Below, in pieces: positions 25,401 through 38,800 of a stretch of 64,000 nt of DNA. Both the position numbers and the translations under genes were made by a program. Under the pieces are notes generated by a model. It searched no databases. It was not told the DNA's origin and saw only the letters and a list, made by a program, of their open reading frames with translations. Position 1 is the stretch's first letter; each line of letters starts with the position of its first letter. Where the stretch lies: positions 572,236-636,235 of the forward strand of contig VZSE01013368.1 of assembly GCA_013398275.1 (NCBI GenBank). Direction: 5' to 3'. Source of the DNA: Promerops cafer (lineage: Eukaryota; Chordata; Aves; Passeriformes; Nectariniidae).

Positions 25401-28400
25401 TCATAGATAATTACTATTAATAGAAAATATGCCTCAAGGAGAATGGAGTTATTAGATAAACATCATTGCAGTGCTTAGTAGCTTGGGAGTGGATAAAAGA
25501 AAGGAGAATGACTTGCTCTGGGATTCCTTCACCCCGTAGTAGTTGAAAGGATGTTTTTTTAGAATCCTTTCTGTTCCTAGCCACATAAATGCAGATTTCC
25601 CTTGGGAGGCGTGAGGAACTCCAGCAGTGCCATCTTGGAGCAGTGCAGGGCTTGGTCCCAGCTCCTCGGCCAGGGCAGAGGCCCTCTCACACTCCTGCCT
25701 CAAGGATCACAGTGGAGCTCCTCACAGCAGCACTGCTGCAAGCGGGAACTACTTATCCAAAAAAGATTTCGTGTTTATGACCTGGCTGCTTTGATTTGAA
25801 TTTGCATAGAGGTGACATATTTTGCTAGCTGTGGTGAGCTTTCTGCCCTGTACTGGATGAAATGTTTCCAAGCTTACTCTTCTAATCTTCTTCTAAAATT
25901 TCTTATAAATGTTTTGTTCCTCCTTTTGTCTGCACCCCAAAAGCTGGGCAGGGTGTCTAACCGAGGCAGTTTAACAGCAGGGAGAGGATCCCTGTGGAAG
26001 ACTGCCCTGCACAAGGCTGCTGGAAGCTGAGAAGGAGCACTTGGGCAGCAGGAACATGAGAGCTGACATTAACACTGTCTTCTCGGTGTTTTGTGAGCAA
26101 AAACAGTCTCCAGGGGAGTTACAGGAATCACAATCCATATATCTGCCTCTTTGAGTATCTGACACATTCCATGTGACTTCCCAGACACAGTTCTGCAGCT
26201 TTTTTATCAGCACAACAACACAAGCTCACAGACACGCAACTCCCCTGTTGGGTTGAGCAGCAGTGCCAAGTTTGGCACAGTTTGCTCCCCCTCTGTGTAA
26301 AGATGTCTCGGGACATCTGTGGACTCGAGTGGGAGGCAATGATGGCCCTCTGCTGCCAGCTGGCTGAGGGGCAGCAGGGATGTCAGCTATGAAACATCTG
26401 CTCTTCCACCTGCAAGAGTCGTGGTGGCAAAGCTGCTTTCTGACCAGTGGGGGAAGAGACAAATGTATATTTTCTAATTATGCAATTGCCCTCTCCTGCT
26501 TATTTTCCATTTGGGAAAGCAGAGAAAATTGGCACAACTAGAAGTTTTGCTTACTAAGGCACACATGGAATCAGCATCACATACCAGAAACAACAGTCAA
26601 ACAATTCTCAACCTCTAATCAAAATAATGACAAGAGTTATGACGTCAAGTAATTTGATGCAAAGAAACACAAGAGTGGTGTAATAGCAAAGAAATGGCAT
26701 GAGGAAATATTTGAAGCCAAAGGCTAGATTCCATGATATGTATAAATTCTTCCTTTGTAAGTCACAGCAGTCAGAAGGGGCATGATTTGTCTTTGAGACA
26801 CTTCACAGAAGAGCTAGTTCATGAATCCAGGATCCCAGGGAACTTTATTTATTCACTGGAGGTGTGCCAGGGCAGCCCTGTGGCCATCATTGGCCACAAA
26901 CACACCTGGATGGAGATTTCAAAGTGTTCTGCACAGCTCAGCAACTTGACTTGTGCCTGACAGCACTGCAAGGCACACAAATAGGTACTCAAAGTAGAAC
27001 CTGTAACAGCTGGTTTTGGTACTCACAACACAAATATTCTCCACCAAAATACAAGTGCATTAAGGACCCCTTACTGCAGTTTTGGACTCTAAAATACTTC
27101 ATACTAATATAAAGTAGAAAGTTGTGACAACAAAGACTTAGGCAGCTTCAGCAAACCTGAATTTTCATACTGCTTTCAGACTCACTGACTGCCATCCTAA
27201 AATTCTGAGTTGATTGTTCCTAAAAGCCCTCATATGGAATAAAATGCCATATCACACAGTAATAAGTTATCTAAATTTACCACTTTTAAACAAATATTTT
27301 TTTTAAAAAAGCAGGTTCTCAAGTACAGGAAAACCTTTAGGATGGAAGCTTGGGCAAATAAAACACAAAAGGAAAGCAAATAACTCTTTTTGCCAGCATC
27401 CTGGTGATGGTAGCAGGCCAGAAGCCTGAACAATGTGAACATGTACAGGAAGTGGAAGGATCCCTGTTAAGAAAAGCGAGATGGGAATCATTAGATTAGG
27501 ACTTTAATCTTTCTGAATGACCCCCCCTTAAAATCAGGGGAATGTACAGTCAAATCCATCTTTGGAGTTGTGCTTGTCAAAAGCTCTCAGAAGCAGGTTT
27601 TCAAGCCCTCTCTGTTGATGTTTGGAGCTGTGCTGCCAAGGAAGGAGAAATGACAATGAAGTGCTGTCATTAAAACCACACAGCTAAACTCTTCTTTCAG
27701 GAAGCAAGCACCAATATAACATAAAAATAGCTACAGATATTCAGGATTGTTTTGTTGTTGCTTTATGTATATTTTGTTGGCTTTCTTAAAGATGGGAATA
27801 TCTCTTCCAAATCTGATGTTTGAAAAGTACTCTCATAAGGCTGGCTAAAATTAGAATGAATAGAACTAGAATAAACACAATTTCATATTAGTTTTCATCT
27901 GTTATTATTTTCAGCTCGTTTTCTAACTGTGAATGATCATGAACAAAATTTATTTCTCTTACTAATGAAACAGTCCTCTTACTCTTTCATGTGGGATCAC
28001 TCAGATTGAAACACACTAATGGGGCTTTCAGAGCTGAGCTCACATTTCCCATTTTCTTTGAGCATTGCTTCAGAAAGCAGATTTGCTATTCGTAGAAGTA
28101 GAGAAGATGAAGAAGCTTTAAAAATGAACCCAGGGTGGGTCCAAGGGATGATCCTCAGGATGCATCCATCAAGGACGTGGGGGAGAGATGACAGAGGAGG
28201 CAGTGTGAGCAACCTGCACCCGACACCATTCCAGCAGTTCCTAATGTTCTGCTTTCCAAAGGTGTGCAGCCTGAGTGCTGACTCAATTCATACTGAATCA
28301 GGGAGGGGCTGAGCCATGCAGGTCCACGCTACACCAGAATAATTCAGTGTAAACCCAGTGTAACAGTGTAAACCCAGTGCTTCCAACAGGCTGGGAAGCA

Positions 28401-31400
28401 GAGACACCAGGAGTGGGTAAGAAAGAGTCTCCAGAAGCTCATTTGTATGCAGCAATAGCAAAGCACTCTTGCTTGAACACAAAATAAAACCAAAACCCAG
28501 AACACTCATGCAGATATATTTTTACTTCATAATTGGTTTTTGCTCAAGACAAAATAAAAGTTAGAATAATGACATCTTGTTTTCAGCAGCATCCTTAGAC
28601 AGCAGCAGTAGATGTATTAATAACGAGGCTAAGCAAGCTATACCTGAATGTTTTAGGCTGGGAAGCTTTTTCTACTCTTATTTGTATACTGGAAATACAT
28701 TAAAAAACCTAGAATACAGTGGCTAGAAATCAAGAAGCCTACTGAAACAGAAAAAAAATAAATAAGAGAGAATCAGAAACTTACACAGAAAAAGAATTAG
28801 AAGAATGCAGTTCTATAAAAGGGCAAAAATAAAAACCTGTGAATATTAACAGGAAGGCAGGAAGAAAAAAATTAATACTAAACATCATTCCAAACCCTTG
28901 AGAAGGTGATTTCAAAGGAAACAGGGAGATAAATGGATGACAACATGCATATTAATGAGCCCAAAGCAATTCTCAATTACAGTTCATTATCATTAACCAT
29001 TTGAAAAGTAAAAAGCAGATAAACAACTCGGCCTGCTCCAGCAGGAGTTGAAAATTGCCTGGCAAGAGATGCTTCCCTCTCAGGAATTCTAAGTAAAGGC
29101 AAAGAGTGTTTCTCTGGATGTAACACTTAGGATTCCATTCAGATAATAAGAAAAGACTTGGGGAAAGGGGAATTGAGTTGCATTATCCAGAAGACAGCAC
29201 ACCAGTCATAATATTCTGACCCCTCTGTTAAATATCTCCTCCCATGCTGGCTTGCAATAATATGCTGGTCTGAGCACCAAGTTGCAGTGGAACTCCCCTG
29301 GCCTTTCCACCTTCATTTAACCTTTCCATCTCTCACCCAGCCCAGCTCACTCTGAAGTAATGTCCTGTCAGCAGGTTCCAGGGTCTGCTGATTGTTTTCC
29401 TGGTGCTCACTGCTGTAGGAACCTTTCCTGAGGATTGCTGACTAAATACAATTCCCATGTAACTGCATACATGCTGGGGATCTATTCACAGCACACACAT
29501 TATAGGCTCAATGTCAAAAACTTCTTGCCTTGTAGGTATCAAATGAGTCACCTGCCTTGCTTAGATTAAGTTTTGGAAGGAACAAGGGTATCAGAAGGGG
29601 GCAGGATTTAGAAACTAAAAGAGCAAAGAGAAACTTTGGGAGCCAAGGACTCAAGTTACTTGCTGTAAAGAGTACAGTGTGCTCTGTTTGTCACACTGAA
29701 GTTTCAGAAGCTCCTTCTCCTCTCAGAGCCTGTGACTGGCTGCTCTGGTAAGCCTAAGCCATCACAATCTTGGGATGAGGGTCCAGAGTTTGATAATTTG
29801 AAGAAATCTGGAAGGATTTTGGTGACCTGCTGGAGCTGGAAATAAAAGCTCCTTGTCTTCACCATCTACCAATACAGTTTTCAGTGCTGGTAGTCTGGAA
29901 TCAAGCATTTCATTCACAGAGCAGATGAGGCACCTAAAGGAAGATTCTGGAGCACCCTCCTGAAAAATAATCAAAGGTGTGGCACCAATGAAGAGATTCC
30001 CAGAGTGTACCTTGGAGTCAGCTGGCAGGAGGGGTGTAACTGTGCCTCCCCAAGGATGCTGCCCTCCCTTGAGGCCCTGGCAAGGGTTTGTGCCTTGGGG
30101 ATGCTGTGGGTGTCCCTGTGTGGCACAGAGGGCCCAGCTCCACCTGCCCCAGCTGCAGCACCCAGGAGCAGACAGGCCCTTCTGCCATGGCACAAGCAGC
30201 AGCTCCCAGCCAAAGCTGCATTAATAGTGGAATCTAGTTAAAACCTATTTCATCCATATTCTAAACCTATTTCATCTGTATTCAGAATTTATTTTTTCTA
30301 TGCCAAAGCTTCATAAATAAACAATTATAAGGGTTTTTGTTTTCCACCAGACTTTTGACCACACAGAGATAAGATTCTCATGAGTGACAATTTCTGCTTC
30401 CATGAGAATAGATGTATTTATGTCCTAACTGTCCCTATAAAGGTCTGTGACAAGAAAACAGTGGGTAAGAGCTTGGCAAAGAAAGAGACGTCATTCAGTA
30501 ATTTGGTGTGAAAACCAGAGAGGATCAGTGAAGTACTTATTTTCATTCTTTTACTTACTGAATCTTATTTACAAAGCTATAACTTTTGCTAAATTCTATG
30601 CATTCTTGGTATTTTTCCTCTTTTGATGTTACAGTCTTCTGCTTTCATAGCTCCATTCTAGACAAAATAGGAGGCTATTTTGCTAGCCTCTAAATTTTGT
30701 AAGATTTTAATAATTGGAGCTTGAAAGAAATTTATATCCTGCCACTGGGTCCTCAGTAAAATAATTAGTGATTCCCTTGGTGTGAGACACATTCATTTGA
30801 ACTTTGTAAAGTAAGTTGCTTTAAACTTCTATTACCATCCTGCACCTAGTATAGAGGGAATAAAGCATTTGTGCAACACTAGACCATTACAATTTCTAGG
30901 AAAGTTTTATTTCTTAATCAAAAGCTGAGAGTTTGTGCAAACCATCAGAAATAGAAACTGTTTGGGTGTGTTTAATGGTGCTGTATGATAAAGTTACCAG
31001 ACAAAGAATTTGCTGGGAAGTTCCATTTCCTTGAACATTACAACGTGGTTCCTGCTCTTTAAGGTGAAATCAGGCAACAATTTGGGTCTGTACAATACAC
31101 ACTTCATAATGCTTTCTTTACCAAAGCTGGTATTGTCCAGTCCTAGTCAGAATTTCAGAACAAGTGCTAAGACTTGGAACAAAGGAACAAATCCATAATT
31201 TTGAAACCTTTTCACTAATGAAATTAGCAGCTTTGATGCCCAGTTCTACACAAATATTTCCAACACCTCTAAATGAGAATGATCAAAATTTCCAACTTTT
31301 TAATAGCATAAGCAGAAAACTACATGTATTGTAGTTGTTCAATATTTGCATTTGATCACTAAAATTTAGGAATTGTAACCTGATATTTTGAAAGCATATG

Positions 31401-34400
31401 AGTATTTCTTGAAAGAATTTTTTAAAACTAATTACACGGCAGCTTCTGTGTAGTACATAAATCTGATTTTGTTTTACTTTTTAATTTGCTGTTGGAATAC
31501 TGTGGGATGCTTTCCCATAAGAGTAATTATTTCCCAAAGCAACTGAAATGTATGTGGTCAGTACAGGGTTTGGGACAACAGAGCAGAAATATTAATCTGG
31601 ATAAAGAACTCGAACTGTAACATTTGTCCATTTGTGCAGGCATCCTTCAAACACTTAAACCAGAGTTAACCTGTTATAAGCTCTTTGAGGAGAAGGGCTC
31701 TAAAGACATTTCTTTTAGCAGTAAACAGTAACTCTTCTGAATTTAAATGTGTTTAAGCAGGCAGGGCTGGGGTAGAAATCAGGGAACAGAAAAGCACACA
31801 ATTACAAGGCCTATTCAAATAATATACTCATCTTTTAAAGTACCTCCCTGTTCACCAAGTCCAGGAAGTTCAGGTAGCAATTGATAAGAATGGTCTAAAA
31901 TTACTTTCTGAAGCAGAAATTTCTACACAGAATTAAGAATTATCACAATTTTTTATTTGTTCTTTAAGCAACTTTCCTCTTCACCTATAGGAGACCTACA
32001 CAGACTCACACAGCTCACTGGCATCTCACATATTTATGAAGTTTCATTTACTCCTCATTGCAGCAGCATGGTTTTCATGACTTCTGGCAAAAAGAGGAAA
32101 TGGAGAAATCACAGAGCTCCTTACCAAAGCCTCTACAGAGCCCTCAACAACAGCTACTATTCTCCTGTTCCTGAAGTCGCTATCATATGTGGTATTAGGA
32201 AAATTAAAAAAAAAGGAAAAAAAAAATCCATAATTCATTTCATATTAAATTCTTTTCCCTGCAGCTTTGATTAACAAAGTTCACTATTGAAGGCATTTTC
32301 TGCTTTATTGCTCAATATCACAACCACGCTGTATTTTTTTCATTTCAGAAGACATTTCAATGTAATATTTACTATTGAAAATGTCTTGCCGACTATCAAG
32401 CCAACAGAAGTTTCACCATTAATTTCAACAGGCATAAGCCTTCAAATTCATATTAAGAAATATATTTTGCTGATGTGCCCGTACGCAGTGTGATTAGGGG
32501 GGTATATTACCCACTGATCATTTCAATGCATAGCTATTGCAATAAAACATTGGGTTTAACTAAAAGCTTTGATGTCATCAGCATCCATGAAAATGGAGCA
32601 TAACGAATGTGTGAATGGGAGACCTCTCCAATCTGGAAGTTAATTTGCATGACATTATGACCTTGTTTGCATAGCAGAATATTAAAATATTCCTTTTAGC
32701 AAACACTGGCATTTTGAATACCCAGGAAATGCCATGCTGAGATCTTAATAGGTTATTAGTTATATTTCAGCTTCCCCAAATTTTTTCCAGATGGATGCAA
32801 TAAAAGAAAAGAAATCCTTATTATGAGAGAAAGGGTAGGATTTCTTCCTTTAAACATCCAGAATAATGTTCACATATATTAAGAGACCAGTATGAAGCTA
32901 TTGTCAGTCCTCCCTGTTAATACTGCACTGTATTTTAAAGTAATACACATGCTATCATTTTTTGTAAGGATGTCTATTGTCCAGGATAAAATTATTTCCT
33001 CTATAAAAGGCCGAATATTTTTATTATTATATTCATTGAGGAATGAACAGAAAGAAGAAAATAAGCCAGGAATACATTTCATCTATCAGCAAAAAATCTT
33101 CAGCACTCAAGTAAGCAATAATGCCTTATTACCCTCCAAGAGAACTGAAAGGAAAAAACAAACTTGGCTCACAGGCCTAGCCCTTAGTTACCCCTTTGGC
33201 CTGCCCTCCCCGAGTGCTGACCTGAGGCCAGCAGGCTGCTCCAGTGAGGGCTGTGAAAGAGGAGCCTGTGGCCAAGGAAAAGCTGAGCTGCTGCCAGCTC
33301 CGAGCGATGGCAGCAGCTGACAACATCCCCAGATGAATCCCCTCAGCCTGGGTCCCATCTCACATCTGATGGCGCCAGACTTGACTGCTCCAACAGGAAA
33401 GCCAAGAAAGAGACAGCAGATGTACAATCACATTTAGTGTTTGAGGTAGATGGCATTTTGATGCACTAAAGTCTTTGTTGTGAATGGAATCTAAGTTCCA
33501 GAAATATTTTCAGAAAGTATCATGAATCTCATAAATCCTTCAGTTCTATACATAATGTCACTGCACGTGCATATATAACTTGTACTTGGGAACTCAACAG
33601 GAGATTCAGGATGCAAGATATTATTCCTAAATGCCCAGCTTCCAGACTAGCTCTTTGGAAAGCACTCATTCAAAACACACTGAGAAGGAAAAAAAAAAAA
33701 AGTTTTATGCTTATGTTGAGCATTCCAAACTCTGCCTCAAAAAGGGACATAAATATCCCAAAGGCAGGGAGAAGATTATCAAATGGCAGTCCACAGCTAG
33801 ACTCCTGTTTTCATACAGAACTATCTGCTCCTTCAAAAAGAACCCAAGAACAGCTCTTGTTTGCTGAAAAATGGTACTTAAATAACAGTCTGTTCTTTTC
33901 AAGAATTTAGAGGTGTAGAATATTCCAACTGATGGCTAAAATGTTCTTGTTTTTCTATTTATTCTTTTGCTTCTATTCTCTCCAATATGTTAGCATGCTG
34001 CTGCTAATGAAAGTGTTACAAATCACTGTATGATTCTGTGATTATCAGAAGTACAACTGCAAGATCAGAGACAAGTGGAGTCAAATCCCAGTCCTTGGAT
34101 TGGAGTGGAATGCAGAGTCCCTGGCAGGCCCACACAGCCCAGGCCCAAGGGCAGGCTTAGCCCAACCCCTTTTTAAGAAGGATTCACACATGGCCCAGAC
34201 ATGCAGGCACCAAGGGAGTATAGAATCTCTGACATCAGATTTCATGTCCAACCTGTATCCCATGAGATTTTACAGATAGGCAGTCATTTCATCTGCAAAA
34301 CAAATATTAGCTGTCTTCAGGGAAGGGGATGAGCATTTCACTCAGAAATGCAGGGGACAGAAATTGGAAGGGAAATCTAAAGCTCTTCTGAGAAAGCAGA

Positions 34401-35815
34401 GGTCCTGACTATGGGAGGACAGGGGGCCTAGCCATGGTCAGGCTGCTGGCAGAGCTGCAGGGCCATGCACCAATCTCTCTGTTTCCCTTTTCTTTTTCTG
34501 CTGCATTGCTCTTTCCCTGTGCTTGTTGCCTTTGATGCTTTCTGGACTGTTTGGACATTGTCCAACTGCCAAGTGTCAAACCTATTTGACTGTGAGATCT
34601 CCCCTTCCCTGTGGAAGGAGGACAGAGCCTAGGCTATTCAGGGCTAGTCCTCTGACCTTGATGTTAGAGAGACCATCTTGTGCTAATTGTCTGGAAAAAG
34701 TAAAAAAAAAAAAAAGTATTCTTAAGTGACTTCATTTTCCTAAGACTGACAATGCCACAGAATCATCAGGACATGGAGCTGTCGTTCAAAGGCAAAACCC
34801 CCTTTTATTCTTTATGAGCATAGAGATAAGTTCTGAAACTTTTGAAGAAAATTATTATCTCCAGCATGTGCCAGCAGGTCTGAGTTTATGTAACAAATGT
34901 GATAAACCCAGAGCACACAAGCACTGCCTTTGAGGGCTGCTGGGCGCATAGCAGGAGCGAGCCAATGCTGGAGAGCCCTGGCTGGATGTGAGCAGGGCAG
35001 GAGGTGTGATTCCCAGCACATCTGCAAGTGCTGGTCTTTCCCCATCATCTCAGGAGAACCTGAGATTCACCTCCACTGTGTGCCTGCTGCGTGCAGCACA
35101 AGGGACTGGCGGGGTGGCTGCGGGGACCCACGTGTCAGCTCCTGCCAGGGCCTGGGGACTCCAGCTCAAGAGCAGCTTCACGGCTGCTGCGTTCTGCAGT
35201 CCGGGCATGGGCCACCTGATCCAGCCAAGCAAATGCCACTCAGCTGCTGCTGTATTTAAAGTGCTGCTGAAATGGGGACTAGTAACACACGTGCTGCTTC
35301 TGACTTCTGCAGCAATGTCTGAAACAAAATAGTGAGACCTTTTTTGTGATTTTTAATGGAAAAAGACAGTTCAACTTGAAAAGGAGGGACTAGAGAAAAT
35401 TTAGCCCGAAGACAATTTGAATAGGGACTACAGAATTTAAAGGTAAACTACAGAAAGGTCACGTTGTAAATTTTCAAGATTTGGATACTTCATAAATCCT
35501 CTGATGTCTTAGACTACTGACCCAGCTACTTTCAGAGAAAAACACATTCTGATTGAATGCATGTTGAAAAGATATCTTGAGCAGAGAGCAATGTTATACT
35601 CTTTTATCAGTGACCTGAAAATGGAGTCTTGGCTGCTGCTTCCTGCAGTGCTACTGAAAGCATCATGCCCACTTCACATGAAAATGGGACAAACTAGACG
35701 GGCCATAAGGGCAGACAAGACCTGAAGCAGTTTGTGTTTGGTTAGCAGGTATGGCCAGCATGCTTGGCTTAGTAATGTTCTAGACAGAGCCCAGGAACTT
35801 CATAAATAAAACAGC
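22488..35815. other. Intergenic, no gene seen
   Basis: About 13 kb without a supportable gene. T-rich low-complexity sequence occurs at about 24239-24295. Patches of higher GC at 25600-26460, 29980-30230, 33160-33320 and 34920-35260 create clusters of mutually overlapping frames on both strands, which is the expected shadow pattern. Possible regulatory tracts at 28930-28995 and 32565-32675 are listed as findings. An isolated TGATTCTGTGAT near 34034 resembles a CR1 tail but has no CR1 body beside it. Confidence 0.55.
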
Positions 35816-35868
35816 TTTTTCTTTTTTTTTTTTTTNNNNNNNNTTTTTTTTTTTTTTTTTTTTTTTTT
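35816..35868. repeat. Poly(T) tract interrupted by an 8-N gap
   Basis: T runs at 35822-35835 and 35844-35868 flank N at 35836-35843. The gap sits inside a homopolymer, so its true length is unknown. No retroposed gene is visible on either side: there is no reverse-complement poly(A) signal to the right and no recognisable coding remnant. Confidence 0.9.
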
Positions 35869-38800
35869 CCATTAGAAGAAAATAATGAAATATTGAAACC
35901 ATAACTTCCACAGAACTACACAAATAATTTGAAAATTTTTGGCTACATGAATCTGTTACTGGCAAAATCAGTCACACATGCAGACATATGTAGATTTAAT
36001 TTCATGCAGAAATATAATTTCATGCATTTAGAGGGAGACATTACTATTTTGTCTCAGAGAAAAACCTACAGCCATTTCTCTCTATTTTGATGGTTTTCTG
36101 CAAACAGCATAGTTGAGACTGTTAGCAGTGAAAGAATGTGTCTTTCCTTTAGCACCAGATGAAGGAGTCTGCTTGACAGAAGTTTGTTTTAGAGAACAAA
36201 ATATGGACATCCTGATTTTTACCATGCAGATATTTAGTTCCTTCTTCTGGGCAATCCAGTTATGCTCCTGCCCAGTCCTGTCTACAGGTAATCCTAGATG
36301 TTGTCTGGGATATGTTTGTTACAGCAAGAAGCCAGAGACTTAAGGGTTTTGGCTGAAATAATGATAATTTCAGATTTATTTGGTCTGTACGCATTCAGTA
36401 GTATTGTTGACAGGTCACATCACTCTAGTCTTTTCTTTGAGTCAACATACATGATTTTATCAATGTATGGCATGCCATGTCCATTTACAGGGTGGGTTTT
36501 TTCCCCTTTTCCTAAGGGAAATAGTCCACTTACTTTTCTTTGACCTTTTCATTCCTTCATCTCAGACGGCAGAGAGGCGCATTTTCCCATAAACATTCCA
36601 CCAGAGGAAACCTTTAGGGAGATGAACACTACTGCATCAAGGACTTGGGAACAAAACTCAGCTGGAAGTGGTGTGTGGGGACCAAACTGAGTTTCTGTAC
36701 TGCCTCCCGTTGTGACTTAGGACCACTTCTTAACAAGGGAAGCTCCTCAGATTTGGGATAGTTTAGGTTTTGATTCTGAGGCCTCTGTGAAACACCTATT
36801 TCACCTCACTTTGAAGGGTGCTTGGGCCTGGGGGAAGCAGAAGTTTCCTCTGAGCATCAGTCACTTGGCTTGAACAGGTGCATCCGATTTCAGACATGAA
36901 TTATGCCCATGGTTAGATAACACATCTGAAACCCAGAGGTTCTGCTGCCTTGAGATGGCCATTCCCCCTCCCCCCAAGCTTATATATAGCAAGAATATTT
37001 GTGTGTTCTGAATCATTATTTTTCTTTGAAACATCTAAAAATACTATTGCTGGAGGAAGCCAGCCGTTTGAACTATGTATATTTAGTCTTCTCCAGCTGC
37101 TGGAAATGCTGATAGGATTTGAATTTATCAGAAATTTGGTTTAGGCTGCAGGTTTTTTTCTTAGCAACAGTTGCTATGCAAATTATTCAAAGAGTTTCTG
37201 CTGCAATTGATGCTAGATAGAGATTTGGAATATCAGATTCTTAAAAATCTTTGCTGCAAGACACCAAGTTCTTAACCTTTCAATTTGCTGAAATTTGACA
37301 GCTTTATCAACAGAATCACTTGCCCTTCCTCACTGCTCTTCAGCCATGAAATTGTAATGTTTTCTTGATAATACCTAGAAAAATTAGTTTCTAATCTTCA
37401 CAGCATTACACAAGAGAGCAGTCAAACAGAGATTAAATTTTCTCTACCCTTTGGTTACCACAGAGGGCTCAGTCCTTTGTAAAGGGGAAAATGCTATTTC
37501 TGCCTAGTGACAGTGCCAGGCTCTTGAGGGAAAAATGAGGAAAAAGCAGAACTCCGATCTAGCATTAAGTCTATTAACATCTTTGTGAAGTTTGGTTCAA
37601 TTTTGCATTCACTGTACAGAGACATAATTCAAGTCATGACTAGGTTAAGACAATTGTTTCAACAGTACAATGGAAGTAGGAATAAAATAATCCCAAATTT
37701 CTAACACTCCATGCAAGTCTGTAATAAAGAAACACTGATCATCTTTCTCAGGTCATCTCCTGAAGGTGTTGAATTTCTATTATCTGCTACTGTGCAGTTA
37801 TGCAGAAGCATTGCATATAAGCCCTCTTGTTCTGCCAAGAGTTCCAGTGGGGGAGCTGACCTAATGCTCCCACTGCCATTTAGAAGCAGATATTAGATAT
37901 GGGCTGAGTTCTAATCATATTTCAGACCAGTTTAAAAGCACGGATTCAGTGTTTGAGGTTCTGGGTGAGTTAGAGCTGTAGTTCAACACTCAGTCAAAAA
38001 TTGTCTTTCAAAAACCCCATGAAGTTAATACAAGAGCATTAACTACTCAGAGATTTTGTGTTCAGTCTAGAACAAGAAAATTAACCACTAATATGTTGAG
38101 CTCATACACATAAGCATGGTTCTAGAGCTACATATCTCAACAACCGTGCCTTAACCTAGGAAAAGGATGACTTAAAGAACAATTTCCAGCTCCCTGAGAA
38201 ATTTTATACGACAAACATTATCCCTTTGCTCATTCAACTTAAATAGAGGGGCAGGGCAGATCACTACCAGTGACCTGTTGATATTTCCTGAGAAGATGAG
38301 AGAACTGCAGGTCTGTGGTTATATTTTGCATATTGCTACCACACTGATCAGCTTAGAGGAAATCCCCAGCACCCAGCTGGCCTCAGTGGCAAGTCCAAGC
38401 TGCAACCAGAGGAATGACTGAAATGACTAAGGCGAGGAGATGCTAGGAAAAAAGCTAACCCTGTCAAAGCCAACTAGGAGGTGAAGAGTCACAAATTTAG
38501 AGAGATCTTCAAAAACTGAACAGAAGTTGGACTACTTGGAAAATTTCCCCCTAAGTTCCAGTTCTGTACCTCTGCTAGGTGTGTTGATATTGTATAACTG
38601 GGAAGTCTGAGCTCAATCTCTATATGCCCTTCGGTAATTTGTGATTGCTTCTGCAAATGTCACACTGATTAGCCAGATCCTTATTGTCAGAGACTTGTGC
38701 ATTTCTGTTTTGTGTAAACAATCAATGAGCAAGGAGTCCTCTTCCAAGGGCATGACAGGCAAATACATTATGTAATATTTTACATTAAAGAAGTGGAAAG

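Noticed and set aside
29762..30241. Cluster of five overlapping frames (to 143 codons) on both strands
   Set aside because: Local GC-rich patch. Frames contradict each other and none matches a known protein.
32892..33320. 142-codon plus-strand frame
   Set aside because: The first half is AT-rich and the second half GC-rich, with no domain. The opposite strand is also open over part of it. Chance.
34028..34052. TGATTCTGTGAT resembling a CR1 3' tail
   Set aside because: The preceding sequence has none of the conserved CR1 3' blocks. The match is too short to call.
34020..34100. Possible tRNA B-box-like sequence (GAGTCAAATCCC)
   Set aside because: No A-box at the right distance and no cloverleaf pairing could be built.
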